From positions 1 through 64,000 of the forward strand of contig NZ_FMDF01000168.1 of assembly GCF_900091955.1 (NCBI RefSeq): DNA of 64,000 bases, read 5' to 3'. This stretch comes from Streptomyces sp. Ncost-T10-10d. GTDB taxonomy: Bacteria; Actinomycetota; Actinomycetes; Streptomycetales; Streptomycetaceae. The notes under the pieces were generated by a model. The model saw nothing but the letters and a program-made list of their open reading frames with translations. It was not told the origin of the DNA and searched no databases. A program made the position numbers and the translations under genes. How positions within the stretch are numbered: position 1 is the first letter of the stretch; each line of letters begins with the position of its first letter. This document shows, piece by piece, positions 17,434-25,590 of this stretch.

Positions 17434-17487
17434 GCTTTCAGTAAGTCGCCACTTCTGCTGATGACGGTAGGCATCCAGGGTGGGGGC

Positions 17488-17780
17488 ATGCAAAGGATCT
17501 GTGTCATCGGCGGAAGCCGGTACTTCGGAAGGCTCCTGGTCGAGCGTCTGCAGGCCACCGGTCACACCTGGCCGCGATCATCGCCGCGCAGACCGGCCGC
17601 GAGCCCGTCCACCGGACCGTCGACGCGGGCGGGACCGCCTCACCTTTCTCCTTCGACCGCCACTACGCCATGAGTAACACCCGCGCGAAACAGCTGGGTT
17701 TTGCCTTCTCCCGTACTGCCGACCGGCTGCCTGGCGCCGTCGCCGAAGCCCTCACAGCATCCGCCGCCCCCGTCGCCTGA
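17488..17780 (+). pseudogene. Internally deleted NAD-dependent epimerase/dehydratase gene
   Basis: The ATG at 17488 has a GGTGGGGG site and begins MQRICVIGGSRYFGRLLVER, a clear Rossmann N-terminus that holds frame for 27 residues to GHT. The frame then breaks. From about 17570 another frame reads LAAIIAAQTGREPVHRTVDA, then FSFDRHYAMSNTRAKQLGF, and ends at the TGA at 17780; this looks like the C-terminus of the same type of protein. Roughly 200 central codons are gone. No homopolymer lies at the junction, so this is a real deletion rather than a base-calling slip. The aldo/keto reductase gene starts 15 bp later and was probably cotranscribed. Confidence 0.7.
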
Positions 17781-17795
17781 GGAACACGAGCCGCC

Positions 17796-18680
17796 ATGGA
17801 ACACCGCACCATCGCAGACATCACCGTCAGCGCCGTCGGACTGGGCGCCATGCCGCTGTCCATCGAGGACCGCCCGGACGAGACGCGGGCCATCGCCACC
17901 GTCCACGCCGCCCTCGACGCCGGCGTCACGCTCATCGACACCGCCGACAGCTATCACTGGTACGCCGACGAGGTGGGCCACAACGAGCTCCTGGTCGCCC
18001 GCGCGCTGGCCGGCTACGGCGGCGACACCTCCGGCGTCCTGATCGCGACCAAGGGCGGCCGCGGACGGCCCGGAGACGGCAGCTGGACCGTCACCGCCAC
18101 CCCGGAACATCTCAAGCGCGCCGCCGAAGCCTCCGCCAGGCGACTGGGCGTCGAAGCGATCGGCCTGTACCAGCTGCACAAGCCGGACCCGGCAGTGCCC
18201 TGGGCGGAGTCCGTCGGCGCTCTGCGCGACCTGCTCGACGCCGGCACGATCCGCGCCGCCGGCATCTCGAACGTGACCATCAGCCAGATCCGACAGGCGC
18301 ATCAGATCCTCGGCGACGGGCTCGTCTCGGTACAGAACCAGTACTCGCCCGCCGTCCGGGACAGCGAGCCCGAGCTGCGGCTGAGCACCGAGCTGGGCCT
18401 GGCGTTCCTGCCCTGGAGCCCCCTCGGCGGCATCTCCCGCAGTTCCCTCGACGGCCCCTCCGGCCCGACCTCCATCGGCACCGCTTTCCACCGCATCGCG
18501 GCCGAACACGGCGTCAGCCCGCAGCAGATCGCCTTGGCGTGGCTGCTGAGCCGCTCCCCCGCGGTGATCCCGTTGCCGGGAGCCAGCCGCCCGGCCTCGA
18601 TCACTGACTCGGCCCGGGCCGCGGAGCTCACACTGAGCCCGGGGGAGCTGACGCAGCTCGACCACACGCTTCCGGGCTGA
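17796..18680 (+). CDS. Aldo/keto reductase
   Basis: A 294-residue NADPH-dependent (beta/alpha)8 reductase. The tetrad is visible: Asp and Tyr in DTADSYHWY (about 50-58), Lys in IATKGG, and His in YQLHKPD. The C-terminal cofactor loop is VIPLPGASRP. GAGGAA lies about 10 nt upstream of the ATG. It follows the broken epimerase gene and is divergent from lysR, so LysR control is likely. The substrate is unknown. Confidence 0.92.
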   Translation: MEHRTIADITVSAVGLGAMPLSIEDRPDETRAIATVHAALDAGVTLIDTADSYHWYADEVGHNELLVARALAGYGGDTSGVLIATKGGRGRPGDGSWTVTATPEHLKRAAEASARRLGVEAIGLYQLHKPDPAVPWAESVGALRDLLDAGTIRAAGISNVTISQIRQAHQILGDGLVSVQNQYSPAVRDSEPELRLSTELGLAFLPWSPLGGISRSSLDGPSGPTSIGTAFHRIAAEHGVSPQQIALAWLLSRSPAVIPLPGASRPASITDSARAAELTLSPGELTQLDHTLPG

Positions 18681-18837
18681 TGCAGCTCCAGGCGTCGATG
18701 CCGAGTTCCTCGGCCGAGGACGGCCGCTCCCACCAGTCGACTCGGCCACCGCCCCGACGGCGGGGCGGGTTGCGCCAGTGCTCACGAGGACGAGCCCTTG
18801 CCCGGTCGAGCTGGGCCTGCGTGCCCGTCACCTTCAT
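18628..18837 (-). CDS. Possible small protein of 69 residues
   Basis: An ATG at 18837 opens a frame beginning MKVTGTQAQLDRARARPREH and including RVDWWERPSSAEELGIDAW. The composition (several Trp, charged helices) looks more protein-like than a random shadow. However, its 3' end overlaps the aldo/keto reductase gene by 53 bp antisense, and no good Shine-Dalgarno precedes it. I do not recognise a family. It could also be a remnant. Confidence 0.28.
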   Translation of the reverse strand: MKVTGTQAQLDRARARPREHWRNPPRRRGGGRVDWWERPSSAEELGIDAWSCISPEACGRAASAPPGSV

Positions 18838-19109
18838 GTCACGTTGCCGACGGCGCCCCCGTATACGGCATCGAGGGCCCCGCCCGGGCGCTGTTGAAAA
18901 CGGCCGAGCAGCATACCGGTGAGTCACTCACCGGATCACGGATGTTCACCTCCGCGCCGGCCGCGGCGCGCACGGCGGAGCCGTACTCCGGCCTGCTCGC
19001 TGCCGGTTCCCACCTGCTCACCGTGGGACGTCATCGGCACCGGTTACTCTGGGCCCGTCACCGGGGCGGGACAAGCCCCGCCAACTCTCCGCAGGGGGAC
19101 CTTTCCATC
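18838..19109 (+). other. Gene-poor stretch with a coding-like remnant
   Basis: Rightward, in frame with the following gene, the stretch reads VADGAPVYGIEGPARALLKT and then SGLLAAGSHLLTVG, which has protein-like composition but no start or recognised family. It may be the tail of a decayed gene. TACTCT near 19045 may be the -10 element of the downstream membrane-protein gene. Confidence 0.3.
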
Positions 19110-19511
19110 ATGTTCCGGGCCCTGATCTATCTCCTGCCTCTGGCACTGACGATCTACGCGTTCATCGACTGCCTGAACACCCCTGAGGACGAGGCCAAGC
19201 ACCTGCCGAAGATCGCCTGGGTCTTCATCATCCTGCTGTTCTGGATCGTCGGCCCGATCGTCTGGCTGGCCGCGGGCAAGATGCGCCAGGTGCCCGCCGG
19301 GGGCCGTACGCCGTCCGAATGGCACCGCAATCACCGCTCGCAGTGGGTGGCGCCGGACGACAATCCGGAGTTCCTGAAGGCGCTGAAGGAAGAGAACAAG
19401 AAGGACGAGTCGCTCCTCAAGGACTGGGAGGCGGATCTGCGCCGCCGTGAGGAGGAGCTCAAGCGTCGCGAGAGCGGGGCGGGGCCGGAGGAGTCGGCGC
19501 CACCCGCTTAG
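19110..19511 (+). CDS. Small membrane protein with PLDc_N-type domain
   Basis: A 133-residue protein. Two hydrophobic helices (LIYLLPLALTIYAFIDCL and IAWVFIILLFWIVGPIVWL) form the PLDc_N (phospholipase D-nuclease N-terminal) two-helix module. It is followed by a highly charged C-terminal coiled coil (ALKEENKKDESLLKDWEADL). No nuclease domain is present, so the role is unknown; cardiolipin-related or scaffolding functions are guesses. The ATG at 19110 is supported by GGGGGA and by the hydrophobic N-terminus. Confidence 0.85.
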   Translation: MFRALIYLLPLALTIYAFIDCLNTPEDEAKHLPKIAWVFIILLFWIVGPIVWLAAGKMRQVPAGGRTPSEWHRNHRSQWVAPDDNPEFLKALKEENKKDESLLKDWEADLRRREEELKRRESGAGPEESAPPA

Positions 19512-19622
19512 TAATCACGAAGGGCCGGCCGGCCCTTGTCGGCGGCCCGTCCATGTCGTTGGACACGCTGCGGCCCTCGTGGGTGCCGGGAGTCCGCTGC
19601 CCACACGGTGGAGAGTGGGCGC

Positions 19623-20069
19623 GTGAACGACTACCGCGCCATGCTCGCCACCGCCCTCGCCGAGGCCCGTGCCGGGCTCGCCGAGGGCGGCATCCCCATC
19701 GGTGCCGCGCTCTACGGGCCGGATGGCAACCTCCTCGGCCGCAGCCACAACCGCCGCGTCCAGGACGGCGATCCGTCCATGCACGCGGAGACGGCGGCGT
19801 TCCGAGCGGCCGGACGGCAGCGCTCGTACCGGGGCACGACGATGGTGACGACGCTCTCCCCGTGCTGGTACTGCTCCGGCCTCGTGCGGCAGTTCGGGAT
19901 CTCGCGGGTGGTGATCGGCGAGGCGGAGACCTACGCCGGCGGGCAGGACTGGCTGGCTCGGCACGGGGTGGAGATCGTGCTGCTCGACGATGCCGAATGC
20001 GTCGCACTCATGCGGGACTTCGTACAGGACCATCCCGACGTGTGGAACGAGGACATCGGCGTTGACTGA
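19623..20069 (+). CDS. Cytosine deaminase, yeast FCY1-like
   Basis: A 148-residue zinc-dependent deaminase of the CDA fold. Zinc ligands are His54 (with Glu56 as proton shuttle, MHAETAAF) and Cys81/Cys84 (SPCWYC). Beyond the generic family, GISRVVIGEAETYAGGQDWL and the C-terminal PDVWNEDIG closely echo the yeast cytosine deaminase, whose C-terminal helix closes the active site. Cytosine to uracil is therefore the likely reaction. The GTG at 19623 has GGAG upstream, and the frame upstream of it is not conserved. Confidence 0.85.
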   Translation: MNDYRAMLATALAEARAGLAEGGIPIGAALYGPDGNLLGRSHNRRVQDGDPSMHAETAAFRAAGRQRSYRGTTMVTTLSPCWYCSGLVRQFGISRVVIGEAETYAGGQDWLARHGVEIVLLDDAECVALMRDFVQDHPDVWNEDIGVD

Positions 20070-20184
20070 TTTACCGCCCCGCGCCCCTGATCGTTCGAAA
20101 ATCTTGCCCTTGCTCCAACACCCTGCCGATATCCTTGTGTTGACGGTGTGACAGGTCGGATGGGGTATCGGCGCTGGGAGTGCT

Positions 20185-22356
20185 GTGGAGAGAGAGCTGT
20201 ACGGGCGCGAGGCGATCTTCGGCAACGACGGACTTGCGGCGCGTCTGACAGGTCTCACTCCGTACGGCTCCGCTCGGGTCGCCTACGAGCACCGTGACGA
20301 TCCGCCGGTCGCCGTGCTGACCGGCGGCCGCGGCATGGGAAAGACGGCCGTGCTCAAGCAACTGCGCCATCTGTACCGGGAGATCACCCCGGTGGCCCTC
20401 GTCGACTGCGAGGCCGTCGTGCCGCCCGCGGACCCGGGTCCCGGCTGGACTCCGGTCACCGGGGCGCTGCCGGAGCTCGCCACCCAGCTGACGGCGAAGG
20501 TGCATGCCGCCCGGCCGGTGCAGTTTCCCCGGCTGAGCCTCGGCCTCGTGGCGGTCGCCTCGATCTCCTGGACACGGGAGGACGAGACGCGGGCGCAGCG
20601 GGATCTGCAGTCGCTCGGCCCGGTGCTGGCGACCGTCGACACGCGTGGGGACGCGGCGACGGGCTGGGTCACCAAGGTGCTGACGAAGCTGGCCGCGAGT
20701 GCTTTCGACTCGGTCGTCCCGCTGGCCGGGATGGTCGCCGAGGCCACGATCGAGACGGTGCTGGAGGAGACGTTCAGCCGGTTCCAGCGGCGTTCGGCGG
20801 ACTGGTACGGGAGTTATCCGCACGCGGGCGGCAACGGCAGGATCGGGCTGCGGCAGCTGGCGGTCGATTTCGAGCGCGGCGGCGATCTGCGCCGCCGGGC
20901 CGAGGACCATCTGGTGCTCGCGCTGGTCGCGGATCTGGTGCGGGCGTACGGGGGTCTGGCGCGGGGCGCCCGCCGGGGCCGTCCCGTGCTGCTGCTGGAC
21001 AACGCGCACACGTTGCTGGGCCGGCAGCTGGTCGAGCCGGTACTGCGGCAGCGGGCCTCCGGGGTGCGCGATCAGATCGCCCTGTTCGCCTCCTCGCGCG
21101 CCCGTGACCACGAGGGGCTGAGCCATGCGGTGCGTCGGCGGCTGCCCGAGGTGGCGCACGGCTCGCACTGGGCCCGTGGTTCGGAGGTGACGTCCGGGAT
21201 TCTGGCCGTGGAACTCACGACGCTGGGCCCGGCGCACGTACAGGCGGCGTTCGACCGGCACGATCCGCTGGGCCGCACCCCGGCCGGGCTGGCACGTGGG
21301 GTGCACCGGCTGACGGGTGGGCGCCCGCTGGGTGTGGCGCTGTTGGCACAGGCGGCGGGCGAGGCGCTGGTGCCGGGGACGCCGCGGCCGGGATCACCGC
21401 GGCCGGGCAGCACGTCGCAGCTGGGCTCGCTGGTGCCGGGGGCGCTGCTGGACCGCACGGTGGAGCTGCGTGAGGACCGGGCGCCGGTGCGGGTCGCGGA
21501 CGAGCTCCTGGCGCGGCTGCTGCCCGGGCAGCAGCTCGACGTACTGAGTGTGCTGGCCGCCGCGCACGGTGAGGACTCGGCGCGGCTGCTGGCCACGGCC
21601 CGGCTGCGCGGCCGGTCGCTGGACGGCGATGTGGCGCTGCAGGTGCGGGACGTGCTGCGGGCCCAGGACTGGCCGGTCGGTCCCGAGTACTTCGTCGCCG
21701 ATCCGCTGCTGCGTGCGCTGCTGCTGCACCGGCTGCGATTCCAGGACGACGACCATCCGTACTACGCGGTGTGGCGTGCGGTGCACGAGACGCTGCGCTC
21801 GGCGTACGCGCCCGGGGGCCGCTGCCCGAGCGTCCCGCACCGGCTGCACCAGGAGCTGGTGCTGGGCAGGACGGGGGACTGCGTGACGCATCTGCGGGAG
21901 CGGTTCACCGACGGGGATGTCACCGCCTGGCTCGGCTCGTTGCGGTTCATCGCTTCGGCGCCGTATCCGCGTCCGCCCGGTCACGCCGGCCCCGATCCGC
22001 GGCGGGCGGTGGCGCTCGGCCGCGAGGCGGCCGGTTCGAGGGCTGACGGGGAGACGGGGCTCGCGGGGCTCGGCGAGCGGGCCGTGGAGCTCCAGCTGCA
22101 GCTGCGCCGGCTGCTGCACGCCGTATGGCTGCTGTCCGATCCACTGGCTCTGCCGGACGAAGAGGTGATCGACAAGATGGCGCACGAACTGCGACAACTG
22201 TCCGGCAGGCATCCGACGGGCAACAGCGTGCTGTGGGACGCGGCGACGCACTGGCCGCAGGACATCAGGGCCTGGCGGCCGCTGTCCATGCCGCCGGGGT
22301 CGGCGGACACGGGCGGAAGCGGGCAGCAGCGGGGGAACGGTGGCTCGGATGCGTAA
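20185..22356 (+). CDS. STAND-like P-loop ATPase, partner of a membrane sensor
   Basis: A 723-residue cytoplasmic protein. It opens with LYGREAIFG, similar to the entry motif of STAND NTPases. Walker A is GGRGMGKT (47-54) and a Walker B-like LLLDNAH is at 269-275. A winged-helix-like and helical region follows (RLTGGRPLGVALLAQAAGEA resembles the STAND GxP motif). The C-terminal half is helical with no recognised sensor repeat or effector domain. The GTG at 20185 has GGGAG 4 nt upstream. The next gene overlaps its end by 17 bp, so the two are translationally coupled. It might be a signalling ATPase whose input is the extracytoplasmic domain of the next protein (inference). Confidence 0.75.
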   Translation: MERELYGREAIFGNDGLAARLTGLTPYGSARVAYEHRDDPPVAVLTGGRGMGKTAVLKQLRHLYREITPVALVDCEAVVPPADPGPGWTPVTGALPELATQLTAKVHAARPVQFPRLSLGLVAVASISWTREDETRAQRDLQSLGPVLATVDTRGDAATGWVTKVLTKLAASAFDSVVPLAGMVAEATIETVLEETFSRFQRRSADWYGSYPHAGGNGRIGLRQLAVDFERGGDLRRRAEDHLVLALVADLVRAYGGLARGARRGRPVLLLDNAHTLLGRQLVEPVLRQRASGVRDQIALFASSRARDHEGLSHAVRRRLPEVAHGSHWARGSEVTSGILAVELTTLGPAHVQAAFDRHDPLGRTPAGLARGVHRLTGGRPLGVALLAQAAGEALVPGTPRPGSPRPGSTSQLGSLVPGALLDRTVELREDRAPVRVADELLARLLPGQQLDVLSVLAAAHGEDSARLLATARLRGRSLDGDVALQVRDVLRAQDWPVGPEYFVADPLLRALLLHRLRFQDDDHPYYAVWRAVHETLRSAYAPGGRCPSVPHRLHQELVLGRTGDCVTHLRERFTDGDVTAWLGSLRFIASAPYPRPPGHAGPDPRRAVALGREAAGSRADGETGLAGLGERAVELQLQLRRLLHAVWLLSDPLALPDEEVIDKMAHELRQLSGRHPTGNSVLWDAATHWPQDIRAWRPLSMPPGSADTGGSGQQRGNGGSDA

Positions 22357-23914
22357 TCCACTGCGTTATCGCGTCTGGTACACGGCAAGGCAGAAGGTGG
22401 TCACCACGGTGGTGGCCGGCGCCCTGGTCGTCACGTCCGGCTGGTACGGCATCGGCCGGCTCACCGCCCCCGAGGACCGCTCCTGCGCGAAGGGGGTCGA
22501 GCGGCCGCAGGGCAGCGACGAGTGCATAGGTGTCTCCGGCGACGGATACGACTTCGGGCGGCCGAAACTGACCGAGATCGCCGCGGCCATCGCCCGGGAG
22601 AACGACACCCTGAAGCCCGGCCGGTACGCGACGGTCGCGCTGCTGCTGCCGCTGACGTCGACGGACGAAGCCATGCAGACCAAGATGCAGCGCGAGCTGC
22701 AGGGCGCGTTCGCCGAGCAGTACCGGGCCAACCATCTGTCGAACGAGCAGGTGCCGGGGATCCGGCTGGTTCTCGCCAACACGGGGAAGAACAACCTGCT
22801 GTGGCAGCCGACGGTGGACCGGCTGAAGAAGATGACCGGGGCCCCGGACCAGCTGCGGGCCGTGTCGGGGGTCGCCACCAGCAGTACGCAGGTCAGGTCG
22901 GCGGTCAAGGAGCTGACCGCCGCGCACATCGCGGTCGTCGGTACCACGATCACCGCCGACGACATCGCCAACGGCCCGGGCGGCGACCCGTTCCCCGGTC
23001 TGGCGCGGGTGTCGCCGACGAACCGGGACGAGGCGCGGGCGCTGGCGCACTTCGGGAAGGTGAAGGCGGACAAGGCGCTGCTGGTGCAGGACACCCGCAC
23101 CGGCGACCACTACACGGACACGCTGCGGGCGGCGTTCACCTCGCTGGTGAAGGGAACGCAGTACGAGCCGCAGCTGTTCACCTCGCGCGAGGACCCCAAC
23201 GACGAGGGCACCACGGCCAACACGTTCCAGCAGATCACGCACCTCATCTGCGACACGGATGCGGATACGGTGTTCTTCGCCGGACGCCACACCCAGCTGC
23301 GGCAGTTCATCAACGCGCTCGGGGCCCGCGGCTGCCAGAGCCGCCCGTTCACGATCCTGACCGGCGACGAGGGCTCGTACCTCGGCAGCGACAAGAAGCT
23401 CGACCGGGGCGCCCTGCGCCGCAAGGTGACGGTCCGCTACGCCTCGCTGGCGCACCCGGACGCCTGGGCGGTGGCGAAGGAGAAGGGCGGGGCGGCGACG
23501 GGCGGTTCCCCGGCGGACTACCGGAGCTTCCTGGACCTGCTGGCCACGGTGGCGAAGAAGCCCGTGGGACCGATCGGTCCGACCGGTCACCAGGAGCTGA
23601 CCGACGGCCAGGTCATCATCGCGCACGACGCGATGTCGCTGGCGGTGCACGGCATCCGGCAGGCGACCCCGGACGGCAAGCGGCTTCCGCAGCCCGCGGA
23701 CGTGGGTGAGCAGTGGCCGCGGGTGAAGGGTTCGCTGCGGGTGTCGGGGGCCAGTGGCTGGATCTGCCTGGACAACCACGGGAACCCGTACAACAAGGCG
23801 GTGCCGGTGGTGGAGCTGGCACCCGAGGACGCCCGTCAGCGGTTCGTGGCGATCGCCTGGCCCGAGCGCACGCCGCCGGACCCGAAGTGCCTGCCGCCGT
23901 CCTCGGCACCGTGA
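22340..23914 (+). CDS. Membrane-anchored periplasmic-binding-protein-like sensor
   Basis: A 524-residue protein with a short cytoplasmic N-terminus, one membrane helix at about 20-38, and a large extracytoplasmic region. That region has the alternating layout of a type I periplasmic binding protein (YATVALLLPLTS, VSGVATSSTQVRSAVKEL, ALLVQDTRTGDHYTDTL, DADTVFFAGRH). There is no lipobox and no ABC permease or ATPase gene nearby, so it is not a normal transporter component. Coupling to the STAND-like ATPase gene upstream suggests a ligand-sensing receptor. The GTG at 22340 has GGGGG 4 nt upstream; an ATG at 22349 is possible. Its stop and the stop of the convergent next gene share a small hairpin (23911-23925). 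Confidence 0.78.
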   Translation: MARMRNPLRYRVWYTARQKVVTTVVAGALVVTSGWYGIGRLTAPEDRSCAKGVERPQGSDECIGVSGDGYDFGRPKLTEIAAAIARENDTLKPGRYATVALLLPLTSTDEAMQTKMQRELQGAFAEQYRANHLSNEQVPGIRLVLANTGKNNLLWQPTVDRLKKMTGAPDQLRAVSGVATSSTQVRSAVKELTAAHIAVVGTTITADDIANGPGGDPFPGLARVSPTNRDEARALAHFGKVKADKALLVQDTRTGDHYTDTLRAAFTSLVKGTQYEPQLFTSREDPNDEGTTANTFQQITHLICDTDADTVFFAGRHTQLRQFINALGARGCQSRPFTILTGDEGSYLGSDKKLDRGALRRKVTVRYASLAHPDAWAVAKEKGGAATGGSPADYRSFLDLLATVAKKPVGPIGPTGHQELTDGQVIIAHDAMSLAVHGIRQATPDGKRLPQPADVGEQWPRVKGSLRVSGASGWICLDNHGNPYNKAVPVVELAPEDARQRFVAIAWPERTPPDPKCLPPSSAP

Positions 23915-23921
23915 CGTCGCG

Positions 23922-24449
23922 TCACCGCTCGGCCGCCGCGTACTCCTCACGCAGCCCCGCCCACCGGACCGGGGTCCACTTCGACCAGTCGGCGGGGTAT
24001 CCGTCGAGCGCGTCGACGAGATAGCGGAAGTGGTCGTGCCAGCCGGCGAGGCAGTCCAGGCGCAGCTCGTCGTCGCCCCGGAACTCGTTGGTGAAGCGCA
24101 GCAGCACATGGTCGCCGCGCGGTGGCTCCAGGTGGAAGCGGATGCGGCCGTGGAGTCCTTCGAGGGTGTATTCGGCGACTCGCTCGATGTCCCAGGCGGT
24201 GACGGTGCCGGAGGCGACCGTGGCATGACCGTCGCGGCCGGTGTTCAGCCAGCGCAGCGTGACGGCCCCGCCGATGCGCGGTTCGAACGGGTCGGCGCAG
24301 GCGAGCCAGCCGGGCAGCCCCTCGGAACTGGCAACGGCTGCCCACACCCGTGGGACGGGGTGGGGCAGCCGTAGCGTGAACCGCAGAATGTGCTGGTCAC
24401 CGTGGGTTTCGCTGGTGCCACGCTCGATGACGGGGATCGCATCGGTCAT
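23922..24449 (-). CDS. SRPBCC/AHSA1-type START-like protein
   Basis: A 175-residue protein with the AHSA1 layout: an N-terminal strand (LRFTLRLPHPVPRVWAAVAS), a central sheet, and a long C-terminal helix (GWHDHFRYLVDAL). Such proteins bind hydrophobic ligands or partner proteins; no specific function can be given. It lies 55 bp downstream of ccsB on the same strand and could be read through from that operon. It ends 7 bp from the convergent sensor gene. Confidence 0.85.
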   Translation of the reverse strand: MTDAIPVIERGTSETHGDQHILRFTLRLPHPVPRVWAAVASSEGLPGWLACADPFEPRIGGAVTLRWLNTGRDGHATVASGTVTAWDIERVAEYTLEGLHGRIRFHLEPPRGDHVLLRFTNEFRGDDELRLDCLAGWHDHFRYLVDALDGYPADWSKWTPVRWAGLREEYAAAER

Positions 24450-24504
24450 GGTTCCAGCGTGGCCCGGTGGTGCGGGATCCGCACCCGTACGGGACGAGGG
24501 CCGG

Positions 24505-25590
24505 TCAGACGCCCGCGTAGGAGTGCTTGCCGGTGACGAAGATGTTCACGCCGTAGTAGTTGAAGAGCCAGCAGCCGAACGCGATCAGTGCCAGGTAGGC
24601 GGCCTTGCGGCCCTTCCAGCCTGCGGTGGCGCGGGCGTGCAGGTAGCAGGCGTACGCGACCCAGGTGATGAAGGACCAGACCTCCTTGGGGTCCCAGCCC
24701 CAGTAGCGGCCCCATGCGTCGCCCGCCCAGATGGCGCCCGCGATGATCGTGAACGTCCACAGCGGGAAGACCGCGGCGTTGATGCGGTACGAGAACTTGT
24801 CGAGCGTCGAGGCGGCGGGCAGCCGGGAGAGCACGGACTGGGCGAACGAACCGGGCTGCACGCCGTTGGCGAGCTTGCTCTCGTAGCTGTCGCGGAAGAG
24901 GTAGAGCAGGGTGGCGACCGCACCGATGTAGAAGACGGCGCCGCAGATGATGGCGGTGGAGACGTGGATCCACAGCCAGTACGAGTGCAGTGCGGGCACC
25001 AGCTGGTCGCTGGAGGTGTAGAGCACCGTGGTCGCGATACCGAGGTCCAGCAGGACGGTGGTGACCAGGAGCAGTCCCATCCAGCGGACGTTCTTCTTCA
25101 GCGCGAGGAGGACCAGATAGGCGCCGACCGCCACCGTGGAGAAGGTGATGGAGAACTCGTACATGTTGCCCCACGGGGCACGCTGCACGGACAGCGCACG
25201 GGCGAGGACACCGCCGGCCTGCACGAGGAAGGCGAGCACGGTCATGGAGACCGCCATGCGTCCGTACAGGTCGCCCTTGAACGTGCCGCCGGCCGCGCCG
25301 GGCCCGTCCGGGACGTCGCGGGTACCGGCCGCGGAGCGCGTGATGATCTTCGGGCGGTCGAGTACGGCGGTGCCGCCGCCCTTCTGTGCGACCTGCACCT
25401 TCACCGTGGGGGCGGCCGCGTCCTCGGCACCGGTCAGCGCGGCGGCGGTGCGGCCGACCTTGCTGCGGCTGCCGAACACCCATTCCGCGATGTGCGCGAA
25501 GAAGGCCAGGGTGTAGACGGCCATCGACGAATAGATCAGCACATTGCTGGTGTGCGCCAGGTTCTCGTTGGTTGCGGCGGCGAGATTCAC
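24505..25590 (-). CDS. ccsB: Cytochrome c biogenesis protein CcsB (CcsA/ResC type)
   Basis: A 361-residue membrane protein with about eight helices and the tryptophan-rich heme-handling motif WGRYWGWDPKEVWSF. Conserved histidines flank it (HSYWLWIHVSTA and YLHARATAGW). Together with ResB it forms the system II heme export and cytochrome c synthase complex. Its ATG overlaps the resB stop by 4 bp (ATGA). It is the last core gene of the resA-ccdA-resB-ccsB operon. Confidence 0.95.
   Translation of the reverse strand: MNLAAATNENLAHTSNVLIYSSMAVYTLAFFAHIAEWVFGSRSKVGRTAAALTGAEDAAAPTVKVQVAQKGGGTAVLDRPKIITRSAAGTRDVPDGPGAAGGTFKGDLYGRMAVSMTVLAFLVQAGGVLARALSVQRAPWGNMYEFSITFSTVAVGAYLVLLALKKNVRWMGLLLVTTVLLDLGIATTVLYTSSDQLVPALHSYWLWIHVSTAIICGAVFYIGAVATLLYLFRDSYESKLANGVQPGSFAQSVLSRLPAASTLDKFSYRINAAVFPLWTFTIIAGAIWAGDAWGRYWGWDPKEVWSFITWVAYACYLHARATAGWKGRKAAYLALIAFGCWLFNYYGVNIFVTGKHSYAGV

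Noticed and set aside
20140..20169. TTGACG with a GGTATC box as promoter of the STAND-like gene
   Set aside because: Spacing 18 bp but the -10 match is poor; not strong enough to list.
22340..23914. Reading the sensor as an ordinary ABC substrate-binding lipoprotein
   Set aside because: No lipobox, a true membrane anchor instead, and no permease or ABC ATPase genes nearby.
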